Below, one piece after another: positions 47,640 to 57,262 of a stretch of DNA of 59,219 bases (position 1 is the stretch's first letter; every line of letters starts with the position of its first letter). The stretch is from Clostridiales bacterium (GTDB taxonomy: Bacteria; Bacillota; Clostridia; Oscillospirales; CAG-272), in assembly GCA_011957885.1 (NCBI GenBank), contig BLMO01000160.1, positions 1-59,219 of the forward strand. The letters run 5' to 3'. The notes beneath the pieces were generated by a model. The model was not told the origin of the DNA, ran no database searches, and worked only from the letters and a program-made list of their open reading frames with translations. The translations under genes and the position numbers were made by a program.

Positions 47640-50600
47640 ATGGCTTACGGGTTCAAAGAGCAGAAAAGGCACTTCCGGTTTAGAGAAGCACCAAAGACAG
47701 AGGAAGAAGCGCAGCAACGCAGGTATGATTATTCTGTACAGAAGCTGGCAGAGTGGCAGCTCAGACGGCAGAGAAGCGACTATATTGATCCGAAGGAGGT
47801 TTCCGACTATCGGAGGGCTTTGGACACATACGTAAATAGCAGAGACTATGCCTCCTTTGCTGCAAAGATGTCAGAACAGGAGCGCTCCAACGAGAACAGG
47901 CTGCTTACTTCTCTGATGGATGATATGAACCGTACCCAGTCTATGGGAAAAGAGGAGCAGGAAAACGCGCGTGCAGATGCTGCATGGAATGCGATTCGCA
48001 AATATGGAAACGGGCAGTGGGATCGGGACTGGACTTCCATGAAGACGATGCAGAACCGAACCAAAGCAGTAGAATACAGAAATGCGATAGAGCAGGAAGA
48101 GGCGCGCCGGACGCGCTATCCTCTTACAGAAAAGAGCAGCGCCGAGGAGCTTTACAGCTTGGCGGATAGACTGGAAAAAGAAAAAGGAGAAGATGAACAG
48201 ATTAAAAAAGAGGATGCGGCATGGCTGCGCCGTCAGGCGGATGTGAAGCTGACGGCGGAGGATATTCCCCGGCTTGAAAAAGAGATAGAGGAAATTGACT
48301 ATGCAATTAAAAGAATAGATCCGAATGCAACCCTGGAAGAAATTCAGGAAAACTTGGAAAAAGCAATAGATGACAGGACATGGCTGAAAGATCCAACTTT
48401 TAATCCAAGAAAAGGATCAGAATATTATGAGCAGCGGGGCAAACTGGAACAGCAAAAGCGGTCTTTGGAGCAGGCGAAACGCGCGGCGCAGTGGAACACA
48501 TATGCTTCTGTGATGAATAATGTGAATTATAAGGAAAGGTCAAAGTATGAGAAGCCGCAGCATTTGCGCACTGTCCGGTCGGGTAAGAACAATATTGATG
48601 AAACATATATTGCGGTAAATGGAATCGGTCAGGGAAAAGGATCGCAATATGATCTGATTACAGAAGATGAGAGAGGGATCTTCAATTATCTGTATAATAC
48701 CAATCAAAAGGACGTGGCGCAGGAATATATAGACTGGCTGACTCCCAAGTTGAATGAAAGAACAATAGAGGAACTGCAAACAGACGCAGCAAAATTTGCG
48801 CATCAGGGACCGGTACAGGCGGGGCTTGCATCCGCAGGAACTGCGCTTGCCGCGCCGCTGAAAGCAGCAGGGTATGTTGAAGATGTAGTGAATACAGTTC
48901 GGGGAAAAGACATTGATATCAATTCCCCGGCACATACCTTTTCCAATGTGAGCGGGGCAGTGCGCGGTCAGGTGGCAGAAGATATCCGAAATGCAACAGA
49001 TGGATTCTTTCTGAATGACTGGACAGAAAAAATCGGGATTGACAACATAGGCGCGTTTGCATATGACACAGTCATGTCTATGGCGGACAATATGGTAAAT
49101 ATGGCGATTGCAGGAGGCACTACAGGTGCGCTGGGACTGACCGGCGCGTCTGCCCAGCATGCTGCTTCTGCCATATCCTCTGTACTTATGGGATCCCAGG
49201 TGGCGGCAGATTCGGTTATAGAAGCAAAGCAGCATGGGGACAGCGACATGCAGGCGGTGACAATGGGCTTTATCCGAGGGGCGATTGAAGCTGCGACAGA
49301 AAAATGGAGTATTGACAACATATTGAACGCACCTGATTCTACGCTTGGAAAGATTATTCGTAATGATTTGCTCCGTGGGTTTGTGTCGGAAGGTAGTGAG
49401 GAGGTTGCATCTAACTGGCTGAATAGGGTCGTTGACGCATTTGTATACAGTGATGAGAAATCTCTGCGTGCAAGGGTAGACGCATATATCGCCCAGGGAA
49501 TGTCTGAGGGGAAAGCCCTTGCAACAGCATTGTATGATGATTTGAAGGAGGACCTTCCGGCTTTCCTTGCAGGCGGGGTATCCGGTATGGGAATGTCCGG
49601 TATCGGCAAGGGAGCCGGACTGGTAGGAGACACACGTCAAATTCAGGATATGCGGCAGGTTACCGGATCGAAGATTGCAGATAACGGAAATTTAAACACG
49701 CTTCTTTCCCAGGCGGATGTTTCGGGAGACAGAAAAGCGAAGCGTATCGGAGAAAAGCTGCAAAAACAGGCGACGCAGGACAGACAGACGGAGCGTGTGC
49801 AGCGCAGCGTGGAAAGAAAGACAGGGCAGCTGTATGACCGGCTGAATGGCGTGCAGAGCAGAAAAGCGCAGCAGTCCATAAAAGAGAACTTTGTCACCGG
49901 AATGGAAAAGGCAATGGAAACGGACGCGGCGCAGACTGTTTTGCAGGAGCAGAATCTGTCGGCGCACGATGCGGCGCAGCTTCTGTACAAAGCGGAATAT
50001 AAGAAGCTGTCGGACAGTGAGCAAAAGGTATTTGAGAACATCGGCGGAAAGCAGTTTATTGTCGATATGATGGAAACGGAGCAATTCAAGGAAGGGATTG
50101 GACGGGAAGCGGTCAGCGCCGCAGAAAATGCAGACAGGGTACGGGGGCTGCTTTGGAAGGACTTATCGCCTGCCGAATCAGAGGCTTTTGGAAAAGTATC
50201 GGACAGCATGTCTGACGACAGCATCCTTTCCATGGTAGATACATACCGGTATACGAAGGGAGCGGATGCGGAGGTATTTGCCCAAAATTGGCGGCTTGCC
50301 TATCAGTTCGGAAAAGCGGGCATTCAGAAAGACAGCGCGAGAATTGCGGAAACGGATTTTGCAATTTCTCCCGAGCAGGTGGAAATGGCGCGCAGTCTTG
50401 GCGCATACGATGCAGCCCAGGAGGCGGCGCAGTATGCGGCAGCCCAGACAGAAGAGATGGAAACCGTGGAGCTGGGCACTTTGGAGATACAGGACAAATA
50501 CGGACTGGATGACAGCGGAGTGCAGGCAATTCAGGGATACTACAGCGATTCGCTGGGCATTTCTGCTTCTGAATTCAACAAAGCGGCACAGGCGGCATAC

Positions 50601-53600
50601 CGCGCCGGGCGTATCGGTGATATTCGTGTATTGGAGGGGAAGAGCGTGCAGTCTCTTCCGGATGATATACGCCGTTCTATTTATGAGTTGGGTGAAAAAT
50701 ATTCCCGCGAGGAAGCGAAGGAGCGTGGAAAAAAACGAGAGAGTACCGGAGGGAAGTCCGAAAAGCGCAGTGGGGGCAAAGTAGCGTATCAGGGCATAAC
50801 CCGGGAAAAGCTAACCGAGACGCAGCGTGTACAGGCAGATGTAGTTGAGGCAGCCATTGCGCGCGGTGCAGGTGTAAACGTGACCTTTTTCAAAAGCAAA
50901 AAGAATGCTGCGGGAATATCTGTCGGAGACAGCGGTTACTTTGATCCGAGTACGGGTACAATATATCTTGACGTCAACGCCGGGAAGAGCGCGGCGCAGG
51001 ATGGAATCATATTTACCGCGTCACATGAATTGACTCACTGGGTGGCGGAGCAGCTTCCGGAAAAGTTTAGTACATTTGCCCGGTTTCTCATAGAGGAATT
51101 TTCGGGGAGCGATGTGCCGGTGGATCAGCTGATTCAAAATAAGATAGAGGAATACGGCGGGGATCTTTCCTATATGGATGCATATGAGGAAGTAGTCTGT
51201 GAGGCATGTCAGGAGTTTTTGCTCCGCAGTGATGCAAAAGAGAAGCTGATGCAGTTAGCGCAGAAGGAGCGGAATCTTGTGCAGCGCATCGGCGAATATA
51301 TTCACGATTTGCTGCAGCGGATGATGGACGCGCTCCGGGACTTTAAAGCAGAAGGCGATGAAGCGCGGTATATGCGCCAGCTGTCAGAGGAGACGATTAC
51401 AAATCTCCAGCAGATGTGGAGTGATCTGGTGATAGAAGCTGCGGGGACGGAACAGACGGCGGACAGCGGTGCAGTGAAATATCAGAAACGCGGTATTAAC
51501 AAACAGAACTATGATTACAGCAAGCCGTTTGACCAGCAAATAGATGATTACAAAGCAGGGAAAATTCCGAAGGGAGATACGCTGGTTATTGGTGCGACAC
51601 CGGAGGTGTTTCAGAAGATTGGATTCAATGCTTTGCCGATGACAATCAACACAACACATGTGGATTATGCATTAAACGGAACGAAAGATCAGGATCATTT
51701 TTTGGGAGAAGCAATATTAAAACAGCTTTCCCAGAGTGTGAAAGATCCTGTTGCAGTAATTTCATCTCAAACGAGGTCAAATACAAGTCTTATAGCTTTA
51801 CTTCCCGTTAAGCACATGGGAAACACGGTTGTGCTGCCTGTATATATTGACGGGTTCGGATTTCAAAACGGCATCCGTATTGACAGTAACTCTGTTACCA
51901 GCATATATGGAAAAAATAATGCAGTAACAAAATTATTGAATGATGCGATCAGGGAGGAGGAACATGGGAACATTGCTGTCTATTATTACAACAAAAAAAT
52001 AGCCGATCCGCTTCTTCAAAGCGCCGGACTCCAATTGTCCGGAGGTTTGATGCCTCGCGGTGGCTACATTCACAGTATAAGGGAAAGCAGGTCTCCTGTC
52101 AAGCCAAAATTTGAAAATGTTACATATTCCCAGCAGTTTAAACGGTGGTTTGGAGACTGGCAAAAACATCCGAATACTGCAAGCAAGGTGGTAAACAAAG
52201 ACGGAACGCCAATGAGAATGTTTCACGGCACGCCTGCTGAGAATGGTGGATTTACAGTTTTTGACAGTGGAAATGCAGTAAAAAAAGGCGGATTAGGACT
52301 CAATGCGTTGGGGATCGGAAACTATTTTACAAGCCGAGAAGACGCGGGCGCACGTTATGCCAAAAATGGCGGTCGCGTTTTGGAGTGCTATTTGGATATT
52401 AAGAAGCCATATGAAGTAAGCGGAGATATTTTAACAAAAATTGAAAACGACTATGGTGTGGGGCTAAACAGTAACCAGGAAATTACGCCTTTTTTGAAAG
52501 AGCAAGGCTATGATGGTATAATTATGCGGGATAAAACCGGAAACATAACATTGGCTGTTGCATATGATCCGGTACAGATCAAATCTGCCACAGATAACAT
52601 TGGAACTTTTGATAGTAACAATAATGATATTCGCTACCAAAAGCGCAGAAAGACCGTGGCAGAAGAAACGGAGGCTTTCAGAGAAATTCAGCGGGCTCAT
52701 GAGGCGCTGCGTCCGGGTGTAGATATGCTGAATGAGCTGCTGCAGTATCAGGAAGAGTCGGGCAAGGGAGAACGATATACACAGAGTTCGCTTCTTACTT
52801 TGGCAAGAATATTGAAAAAAGATTTTAATCTTGATTTTAAAGCGCTTGATATTGTTCCTGTTTTGAACCGTGTATATGAGCAGTTTGTAAAGACAAAGAA
52901 TCTTACCTTTGAACAGTTAGATGCAATTATCACAGAGGGGGCGTGGGATATCGGTGTGCGCAAGGAGAAAAAAGCGGTGCGGACGGAATATGCAGCCGGG
53001 GTTTTGCGGGATATTAAAAAAAGTAAGATTATGCTATCGGCAGACCAGCGTGCGGAGGCAGAAAGTATTTCCGGAAGCTATGAGGCATATCGCAAGTTTT
53101 TGTTTGGAAGCGTTACTCTTGTAAATGAGGGTATATCACTTGATACTGTATGGCAGGAATGGGCACAGCTTTATCCAGAAGTATTTGATAAGGATATTCC
53201 AGCAAATGAACAGCCGGCAGCCCTTCGGGACGCTGTGGATACATTAAAAAATGCCTACGAATACAGTGAGGAGATTGACGAGGCGGAGTTTATAAACATG
53301 CTGTCCCGAGCTATTTATGACGGGTATTGGCGTGTTTCTACGTTAAAGGATGTAAACGGAAAGTATCGAAAGGATATTTACCGGATGCGCTCTCTCCATA
53401 TGCAGATGATGGATTCTCTGCGGAAGGCAGATCGGGGCGAAGCAATGCGCACAGAGGACGTAGAAAAGCTGTATCGGCAGATGATTCGTGATATACGCAC
53501 AGAAAAGAATGCACAGTTGGAGCAGTACAAAGAGCGTGTGCGGAAATCTCACAAGAAGGAAACGGAGCGCAGGCTGAAAACGGTGGAGAAAAACCGGGTG

Positions 53601-56600
53601 TTGAAGATTTATAAATATTTAAATGATATGCTGCTGCATCCTACCCAGAAAAAGCATGTGCCGAAAAAACTGGTATACGCTACGGCAAATTTTCTGGATG
53701 CGCTCAATATGGATACGGTGAATGCGGAAACCCGCGTTAAAAAGTATGATGAACGGATTGCGAAGACAACGGATGATGAAAAGGTCTTTAAAATGAAGCT
53801 GACCCAGGATCGCATACGAGCGCAGGGGGAACGGATGCGCAGCGCGCTTTTAGAGATTCACATGGCTTATGAGCAGATGAAAGAGGACACGGATTTTTCC
53901 GAGTTTTCAGCGGGATATGATAAGGATGTTTCAGATATGCTGAAAGCTGCGGCTGAATTGGTTCCTGCAAAATCAATTGCACAGATGAACTCATATGAGC
54001 TGCGTCAAATTGGGAACGCACTGTCCGCAATGCAGAAAACGATTCAGCGATCTTTGGGCGGCGAAAAATATGCTTCGGACAAGACGGCTTATGCGCAAGG
54101 CAAGCGTATGATTGCCGAGACGCGCAGCATTGGAAAGGCAAAGGACGGACTATTAGACGGACCAATAAACGCTATGGCACGCCCACGGACTATGTTTGAG
54201 CGGCTTGGAAATTTTACAAAAGGATCCGCGTGGATGGAGCAATATGAAAAGCTGAATCAGGGGCAGCTGAAGCAGATGCAGATCCAGATGGAGGCGGGGC
54301 AGCTTTTTGCAGATTTACTTGCACAGGAGGACAAGCTGCGCACTTTGTCCAATATACGCAAAACGGTAGATATAGGCTTTAAGGATACTGCGGGAAACGC
54401 AGTAAAGATAACGCGGGGGATGATGCTTTCTGTATATATGCATTTGCAGAACGAAGAAAATGCCCGACATATGCTGGTAGGCGGGTTAACCGTTCCGGAT
54501 ATGGTGAAATATTATAAAAAGAACGGACGGGAGGCATATACAACAGGTAAAATCCGTGTTCCGGGTGCATTTGCAGGATTGGTGCGTTTGGCGCACGACC
54601 TTGATAATAAGCAGGATTTGTTTGACAAAGCTACGGAGGCGGGAGAACTGCAGCGTCTGCAGGATGAGATTGCCGAACTGAAAAAGGAAATCAGTCCCCT
54701 TGAGGAAGAATTTAAGGCAGCGCGGGTAAAGTATCTTGTCGAGATTGAGCAGCAGCTTACAGACTACGAACAGGCGTTTATCCGAACGGCGCAGCAGTTC
54801 TTTGATGTGTTCTGCAAGGACAGGTTGACGGAAACCACGATGGAATTATACGGGTTCAAACGTCCTATGGTGCAGCATTATTTTCCGATTCATACGGACA
54901 GTGATTTCAGAGAGGCGGCATCTGAGGCGGTTGTAAGGGATAAATCTTTGGAGAATGCCGGATTTATGAAGGAACGCGTGCATGCCAGCAATCCGATACT
55001 GCTGGAGGATATTACGCAGGTGATACAAAGTCAGATTGATTCTGTATCAAAATACTGCGGGGTTCTTCCTGCTCTAAAGTCTTTCAATCAGGTATATTCC
55101 AGGATGGAGACAAGATACAAGGATTCGGTTCAGAATGCAGTGGCGGAGACCTTTGGTGTCCAAGGAAAAAGATATATTGATCATTTGCTTGCTGATTTGC
55201 AGGGGGCGCGGCAGAGGGATACCAGCTTTTTCGACCGGGCGCGGGGCAATCTTGCTTATTCCACGCTTACTTTGAATCCCAGGGTGGCAATGGCACAGGC
55301 TGCATCTTATCCCACCGCTGCGGCGGTTTTGGGATGGAAAGCAATTGGTAAGGCGTTGTTGGCTCCCGATGGAAAGATTGCACGTGTGATCTATCGGGCG
55401 GATATGGACCTCATTGCCAAGCATTCTCCCTTGCTTTACTACCGTATGAAGGGATATTCCAACACAGAGATGGCGGATATTAAGAACATGCGGCAGGGAG
55501 GGAAGAACCTGGACCGCAAGCTGCGGTTCCTCACCGGATGGATTCAGGCTGTGGACGGCGCTACGGTAGGGCGGCTATGGTATGCGGCGGAGTATTATGT
55601 GCAGGATCATTTTAAAAAACTGAAAGCGGGAACCGACGAATATTATCGGGAGGTTGCAAATTGGTTCAATAAGGTGGTTGAAGAAACGCAGCCGAACTAT
55701 ACTGTGATGCAGCGTCCGGACATTCTGCGTGATCCGAACGCTGTAACACGGCAATTGACTATGTTCATGACCCAGCGGCTGCAAAACTCTAATATCGTAT
55801 ATGAAGCGGTGAAGCGGGCAACACGGTATCGGGAAGATTTGAAAAATAAGAAAAACAATGTAACGGAAGCGGATGTAAATCAGGCGTGGATGGAGGTATA
55901 TCGGGCGGTTAGTTCACAGCTTGCCGCAGGTGTGACCATTGTTGCAATGAAGATGCTGTATGACGCGTTGTTCCTGGGACTGCGACCGTACAAGGACGAT
56001 GATGACGAACTGACACTTGAAAGCATCGGTTTTGGTGCGTTGGATCTGTTTGCTGATACAATGATATCAAATATTATCGGAGGCAGTGAGATTTACGGCA
56101 TCATAAAGGCATGTGTTGGACAGAATCGCTGGTACGGTATTACGCTCAGCGGTGTTGGTGTGTTTGAGGATACAATAGAGGCAGCAGTGAGATTGTTTAA
56201 CGGAAAAAATGATATTGCTACATTAAACAGTTTTGCAGTTGCTGCGTGTCGTCTTGTAGGATTACCCATTGACAATGCAGAAAAGCTGATTGCGGGTATG
56301 TGCAATATAGCGGGGAACATTGCTACGTTTGGAACACCGGAGAAAATGCAGTATGATATGTCGTTTGCGGACTGGATAAAAGCTGCGGTGGTTTCTCACG
56401 ACCTGTCTCCGCTGATGAAAAAGAATGGGCAGAATGCAAATATTCTATACCGTGCCATTATGGATGGAAATCAGAAAAAGGTAGATTCCGTAAAGGACAC
56501 ATTGGAGAAGGCTGGAAATACGAAAAAGGATATAGATTCCCTTATAAAGACAGGACTCCAGAAGAACGATGCGCGAATTGTTCAGGCGGCACAGCTGCGG

Positions 56601-57200
56601 CTATCCGGAGACAGCACTGGTTATGCGGATCTTGCAGAAGAAATTGCGGCAGACGGATTTGATAAGCAGCTTGTGATCGATGTCATTACATCTGCACAGA
56701 ATGCATTTTCGGAGAAGGCAAAAGAAGCGGCAAAGGCAAAATCAGAAGGAAAAGACAAGGAATATCGCGAGGCTGTAAAGGCATTGACAGATAAGGGATA
56801 TGACAAGCAGTTTGTACAGAGCTACATAAGCGCTCTTTCTCCCGAAGAGTTTGAAGCGAAAGAGGAGCAGTTTGACGCTGCATCCGGTGTGATTCAGATC
56901 TATAATGCAAACGATATATATGTCAATCTGGAAAATGGGGACTATAGCAGCGCACAGGATATTGCGGACAGTATTTACAGTGCAAACTTAGAGAAGGAAA
57001 CCCTGCGCGGTAAGACGGAAGAAAAAGCCCGCAAGGATGCACGAAGTTCGCTTAGAGATTCCTTGCGTGCAAAATATAAGCAGCAATATCTGAACGGAGA
57101 CGATGCAGAGAGGGAACGGATTCTTACAATGTTGACCGGGCTTATTATCGACGGAAGTCTGCTGTTCAAGTGGGAAGATATCTTGAAGTGGGAAGAATGA
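47640..57200 (+). CDS. giant polyvalent virion protein: zincin, MuF-C-like and ADP-ribosyltransferase-like domains
   Basis: This 3186-residue protein is probably carried in the virion and injected with the DNA. Residues 1-380 are charged helices; 380-657 a Gly/Ala-rich hydrophobic region that could insert in a membrane; 660-1060 charged helices. A zincin follows with HELTH at 1129-1133 and a likely third ligand in YEEVVCEACQEFL. About 1294-1480 resembles the MuF C-terminal domain (TLVIGATPEVFQKIGFNALP). About 1495-1665 resembles the polyvalent ADP-ribosyltransferase domain: MRMFHGTP (His1529), GLGLNALGIGNYFTSREDAG, closing IKSATDNIGTFD and DIRYQKR. The remaining 1500 residues are helical with a hydrophobic patch near 2760-2780 (QLAAGVTIVAMKMLYDALFL). 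Domain calls rest on motifs only. The gene is intact. Confidence 0.8.
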   Translation: MAYGFKEQKRHFRFREAPKTEEEAQQRRYDYSVQKLAEWQLRRQRSDYIDPKEVSDYRRALDTYVNSRDYASFAAKMSEQERSNENRLLTSLMDDMNRTQSMGKEEQENARADAAWNAIRKYGNGQWDRDWTSMKTMQNRTKAVEYRNAIEQEEARRTRYPLTEKSSAEELYSLADRLEKEKGEDEQIKKEDAAWLRRQADVKLTAEDIPRLEKEIEEIDYAIKRIDPNATLEEIQENLEKAIDDRTWLKDPTFNPRKGSEYYEQRGKLEQQKRSLEQAKRAAQWNTYASVMNNVNYKERSKYEKPQHLRTVRSGKNNIDETYIAVNGIGQGKGSQYDLITEDERGIFNYLYNTNQKDVAQEYIDWLTPKLNERTIEELQTDAAKFAHQGPVQAGLASAGTALAAPLKAAGYVEDVVNTVRGKDIDINSPAHTFSNVSGAVRGQVAEDIRNATDGFFLNDWTEKIGIDNIGAFAYDTVMSMADNMVNMAIAGGTTGALGLTGASAQHAASAISSVLMGSQVAADSVIEAKQHGDSDMQAVTMGFIRGAIEAATEKWSIDNILNAPDSTLGKIIRNDLLRGFVSEGSEEVASNWLNRVVDAFVYSDEKSLRARVDAYIAQGMSEGKALATALYDDLKEDLPAFLAGGVSGMGMSGIGKGAGLVGDTRQIQDMRQVTGSKIADNGNLNTLLSQADVSGDRKAKRIGEKLQKQATQDRQTERVQRSVERKTGQLYDRLNGVQSRKAQQSIKENFVTGMEKAMETDAAQTVLQEQNLSAHDAAQLLYKAEYKKLSDSEQKVFENIGGKQFIVDMMETEQFKEGIGREAVSAAENADRVRGLLWKDLSPAESEAFGKVSDSMSDDSILSMVDTYRYTKGADAEVFAQNWRLAYQFGKAGIQKDSARIAETDFAISPEQVEMARSLGAYDAAQEAAQYAAAQTEEMETVELGTLEIQDKYGLDDSGVQAIQGYYSDSLGISASEFNKAAQAAYRAGRIGDIRVLEGKSVQSLPDDIRRSIYELGEKYSREEAKERGKKRESTGGKSEKRSGGKVAYQGITREKLTETQRVQADVVEAAIARGAGVNVTFFKSKKNAAGISVGDSGYFDPSTGTIYLDVNAGKSAAQDGIIFTASHELTHWVAEQLPEKFSTFARFLIEEFSGSDVPVDQLIQNKIEEYGGDLSYMDAYEEVVCEACQEFLLRSDAKEKLMQLAQKERNLVQRIGEYIHDLLQRMMDALRDFKAEGDEARYMRQLSEETITNLQQMWSDLVIEAAGTEQTADSGAVKYQKRGINKQNYDYSKPFDQQIDDYKAGKIPKGDTLVIGATPEVFQKIGFNALPMTINTTHVDYALNGTKDQDHFLGEAILKQLSQSVKDPVAVISSQTRSNTSLIALLPVKHMGNTVVLPVYIDGFGFQNGIRIDSNSVTSIYGKNNAVTKLLNDAIREEEHGNIAVYYYNKKIADPLLQSAGLQLSGGLMPRGGYIHSIRESRSPVKPKFENVTYSQQFKRWFGDWQKHPNTASKVVNKDGTPMRMFHGTPAENGGFTVFDSGNAVKKGGLGLNALGIGNYFTSREDAGARYAKNGGRVLECYLDIKKPYEVSGDILTKIENDYGVGLNSNQEITPFLKEQGYDGIIMRDKTGNITLAVAYDPVQIKSATDNIGTFDSNNNDIRYQKRRKTVAEETEAFREIQRAHEALRPGVDMLNELLQYQEESGKGERYTQSSLLTLARILKKDFNLDFKALDIVPVLNRVYEQFVKTKNLTFEQLDAIITEGAWDIGVRKEKKAVRTEYAAGVLRDIKKSKIMLSADQRAEAESISGSYEAYRKFLFGSVTLVNEGISLDTVWQEWAQLYPEVFDKDIPANEQPAALRDAVDTLKNAYEYSEEIDEAEFINMLSRAIYDGYWRVSTLKDVNGKYRKDIYRMRSLHMQMMDSLRKADRGEAMRTEDVEKLYRQMIRDIRTEKNAQLEQYKERVRKSHKKETERRLKTVEKNRVLKIYKYLNDMLLHPTQKKHVPKKLVYATANFLDALNMDTVNAETRVKKYDERIAKTTDDEKVFKMKLTQDRIRAQGERMRSALLEIHMAYEQMKEDTDFSEFSAGYDKDVSDMLKAAAELVPAKSIAQMNSYELRQIGNALSAMQKTIQRSLGGEKYASDKTAYAQGKRMIAETRSIGKAKDGLLDGPINAMARPRTMFERLGNFTKGSAWMEQYEKLNQGQLKQMQIQMEAGQLFADLLAQEDKLRTLSNIRKTVDIGFKDTAGNAVKITRGMMLSVYMHLQNEENARHMLVGGLTVPDMVKYYKKNGREAYTTGKIRVPGAFAGLVRLAHDLDNKQDLFDKATEAGELQRLQDEIAELKKEISPLEEEFKAARVKYLVEIEQQLTDYEQAFIRTAQQFFDVFCKDRLTETTMELYGFKRPMVQHYFPIHTDSDFREAASEAVVRDKSLENAGFMKERVHASNPILLEDITQVIQSQIDSVSKYCGVLPALKSFNQVYSRMETRYKDSVQNAVAETFGVQGKRYIDHLLADLQGARQRDTSFFDRARGNLAYSTLTLNPRVAMAQAASYPTAAAVLGWKAIGKALLAPDGKIARVIYRADMDLIAKHSPLLYYRMKGYSNTEMADIKNMRQGGKNLDRKLRFLTGWIQAVDGATVGRLWYAAEYYVQDHFKKLKAGTDEYYREVANWFNKVVEETQPNYTVMQRPDILRDPNAVTRQLTMFMTQRLQNSNIVYEAVKRATRYREDLKNKKNNVTEADVNQAWMEVYRAVSSQLAAGVTIVAMKMLYDALFLGLRPYKDDDDELTLESIGFGALDLFADTMISNIIGGSEIYGIIKACVGQNRWYGITLSGVGVFEDTIEAAVRLFNGKNDIATLNSFAVAACRLVGLPIDNAEKLIAGMCNIAGNIATFGTPEKMQYDMSFADWIKAAVVSHDLSPLMKKNGQNANILYRAIMDGNQKKVDSVKDTLEKAGNTKKDIDSLIKTGLQKNDARIVQAAQLRLSGDSTGYADLAEEIAADGFDKQLVIDVITSAQNAFSEKAKEAAKAKSEGKDKEYREAVKALTDKGYDKQFVQSYISALSPEEFEAKEEQFDAASGVIQIYNANDIYVNLENGDYSSAQDIADSIYSANLEKETLRGKTEEKARKDARSSLRDSLRAKYKQQYLNGDDAERERILTMLTGLIIDGSLLFKWEDILKWEE

Positions 57201-57262
57201 TGCGCAGTGGGCGTATTACATTGAGAGAAAAACATTTGTACAATTGTGGCAGGAGGTTTAAT

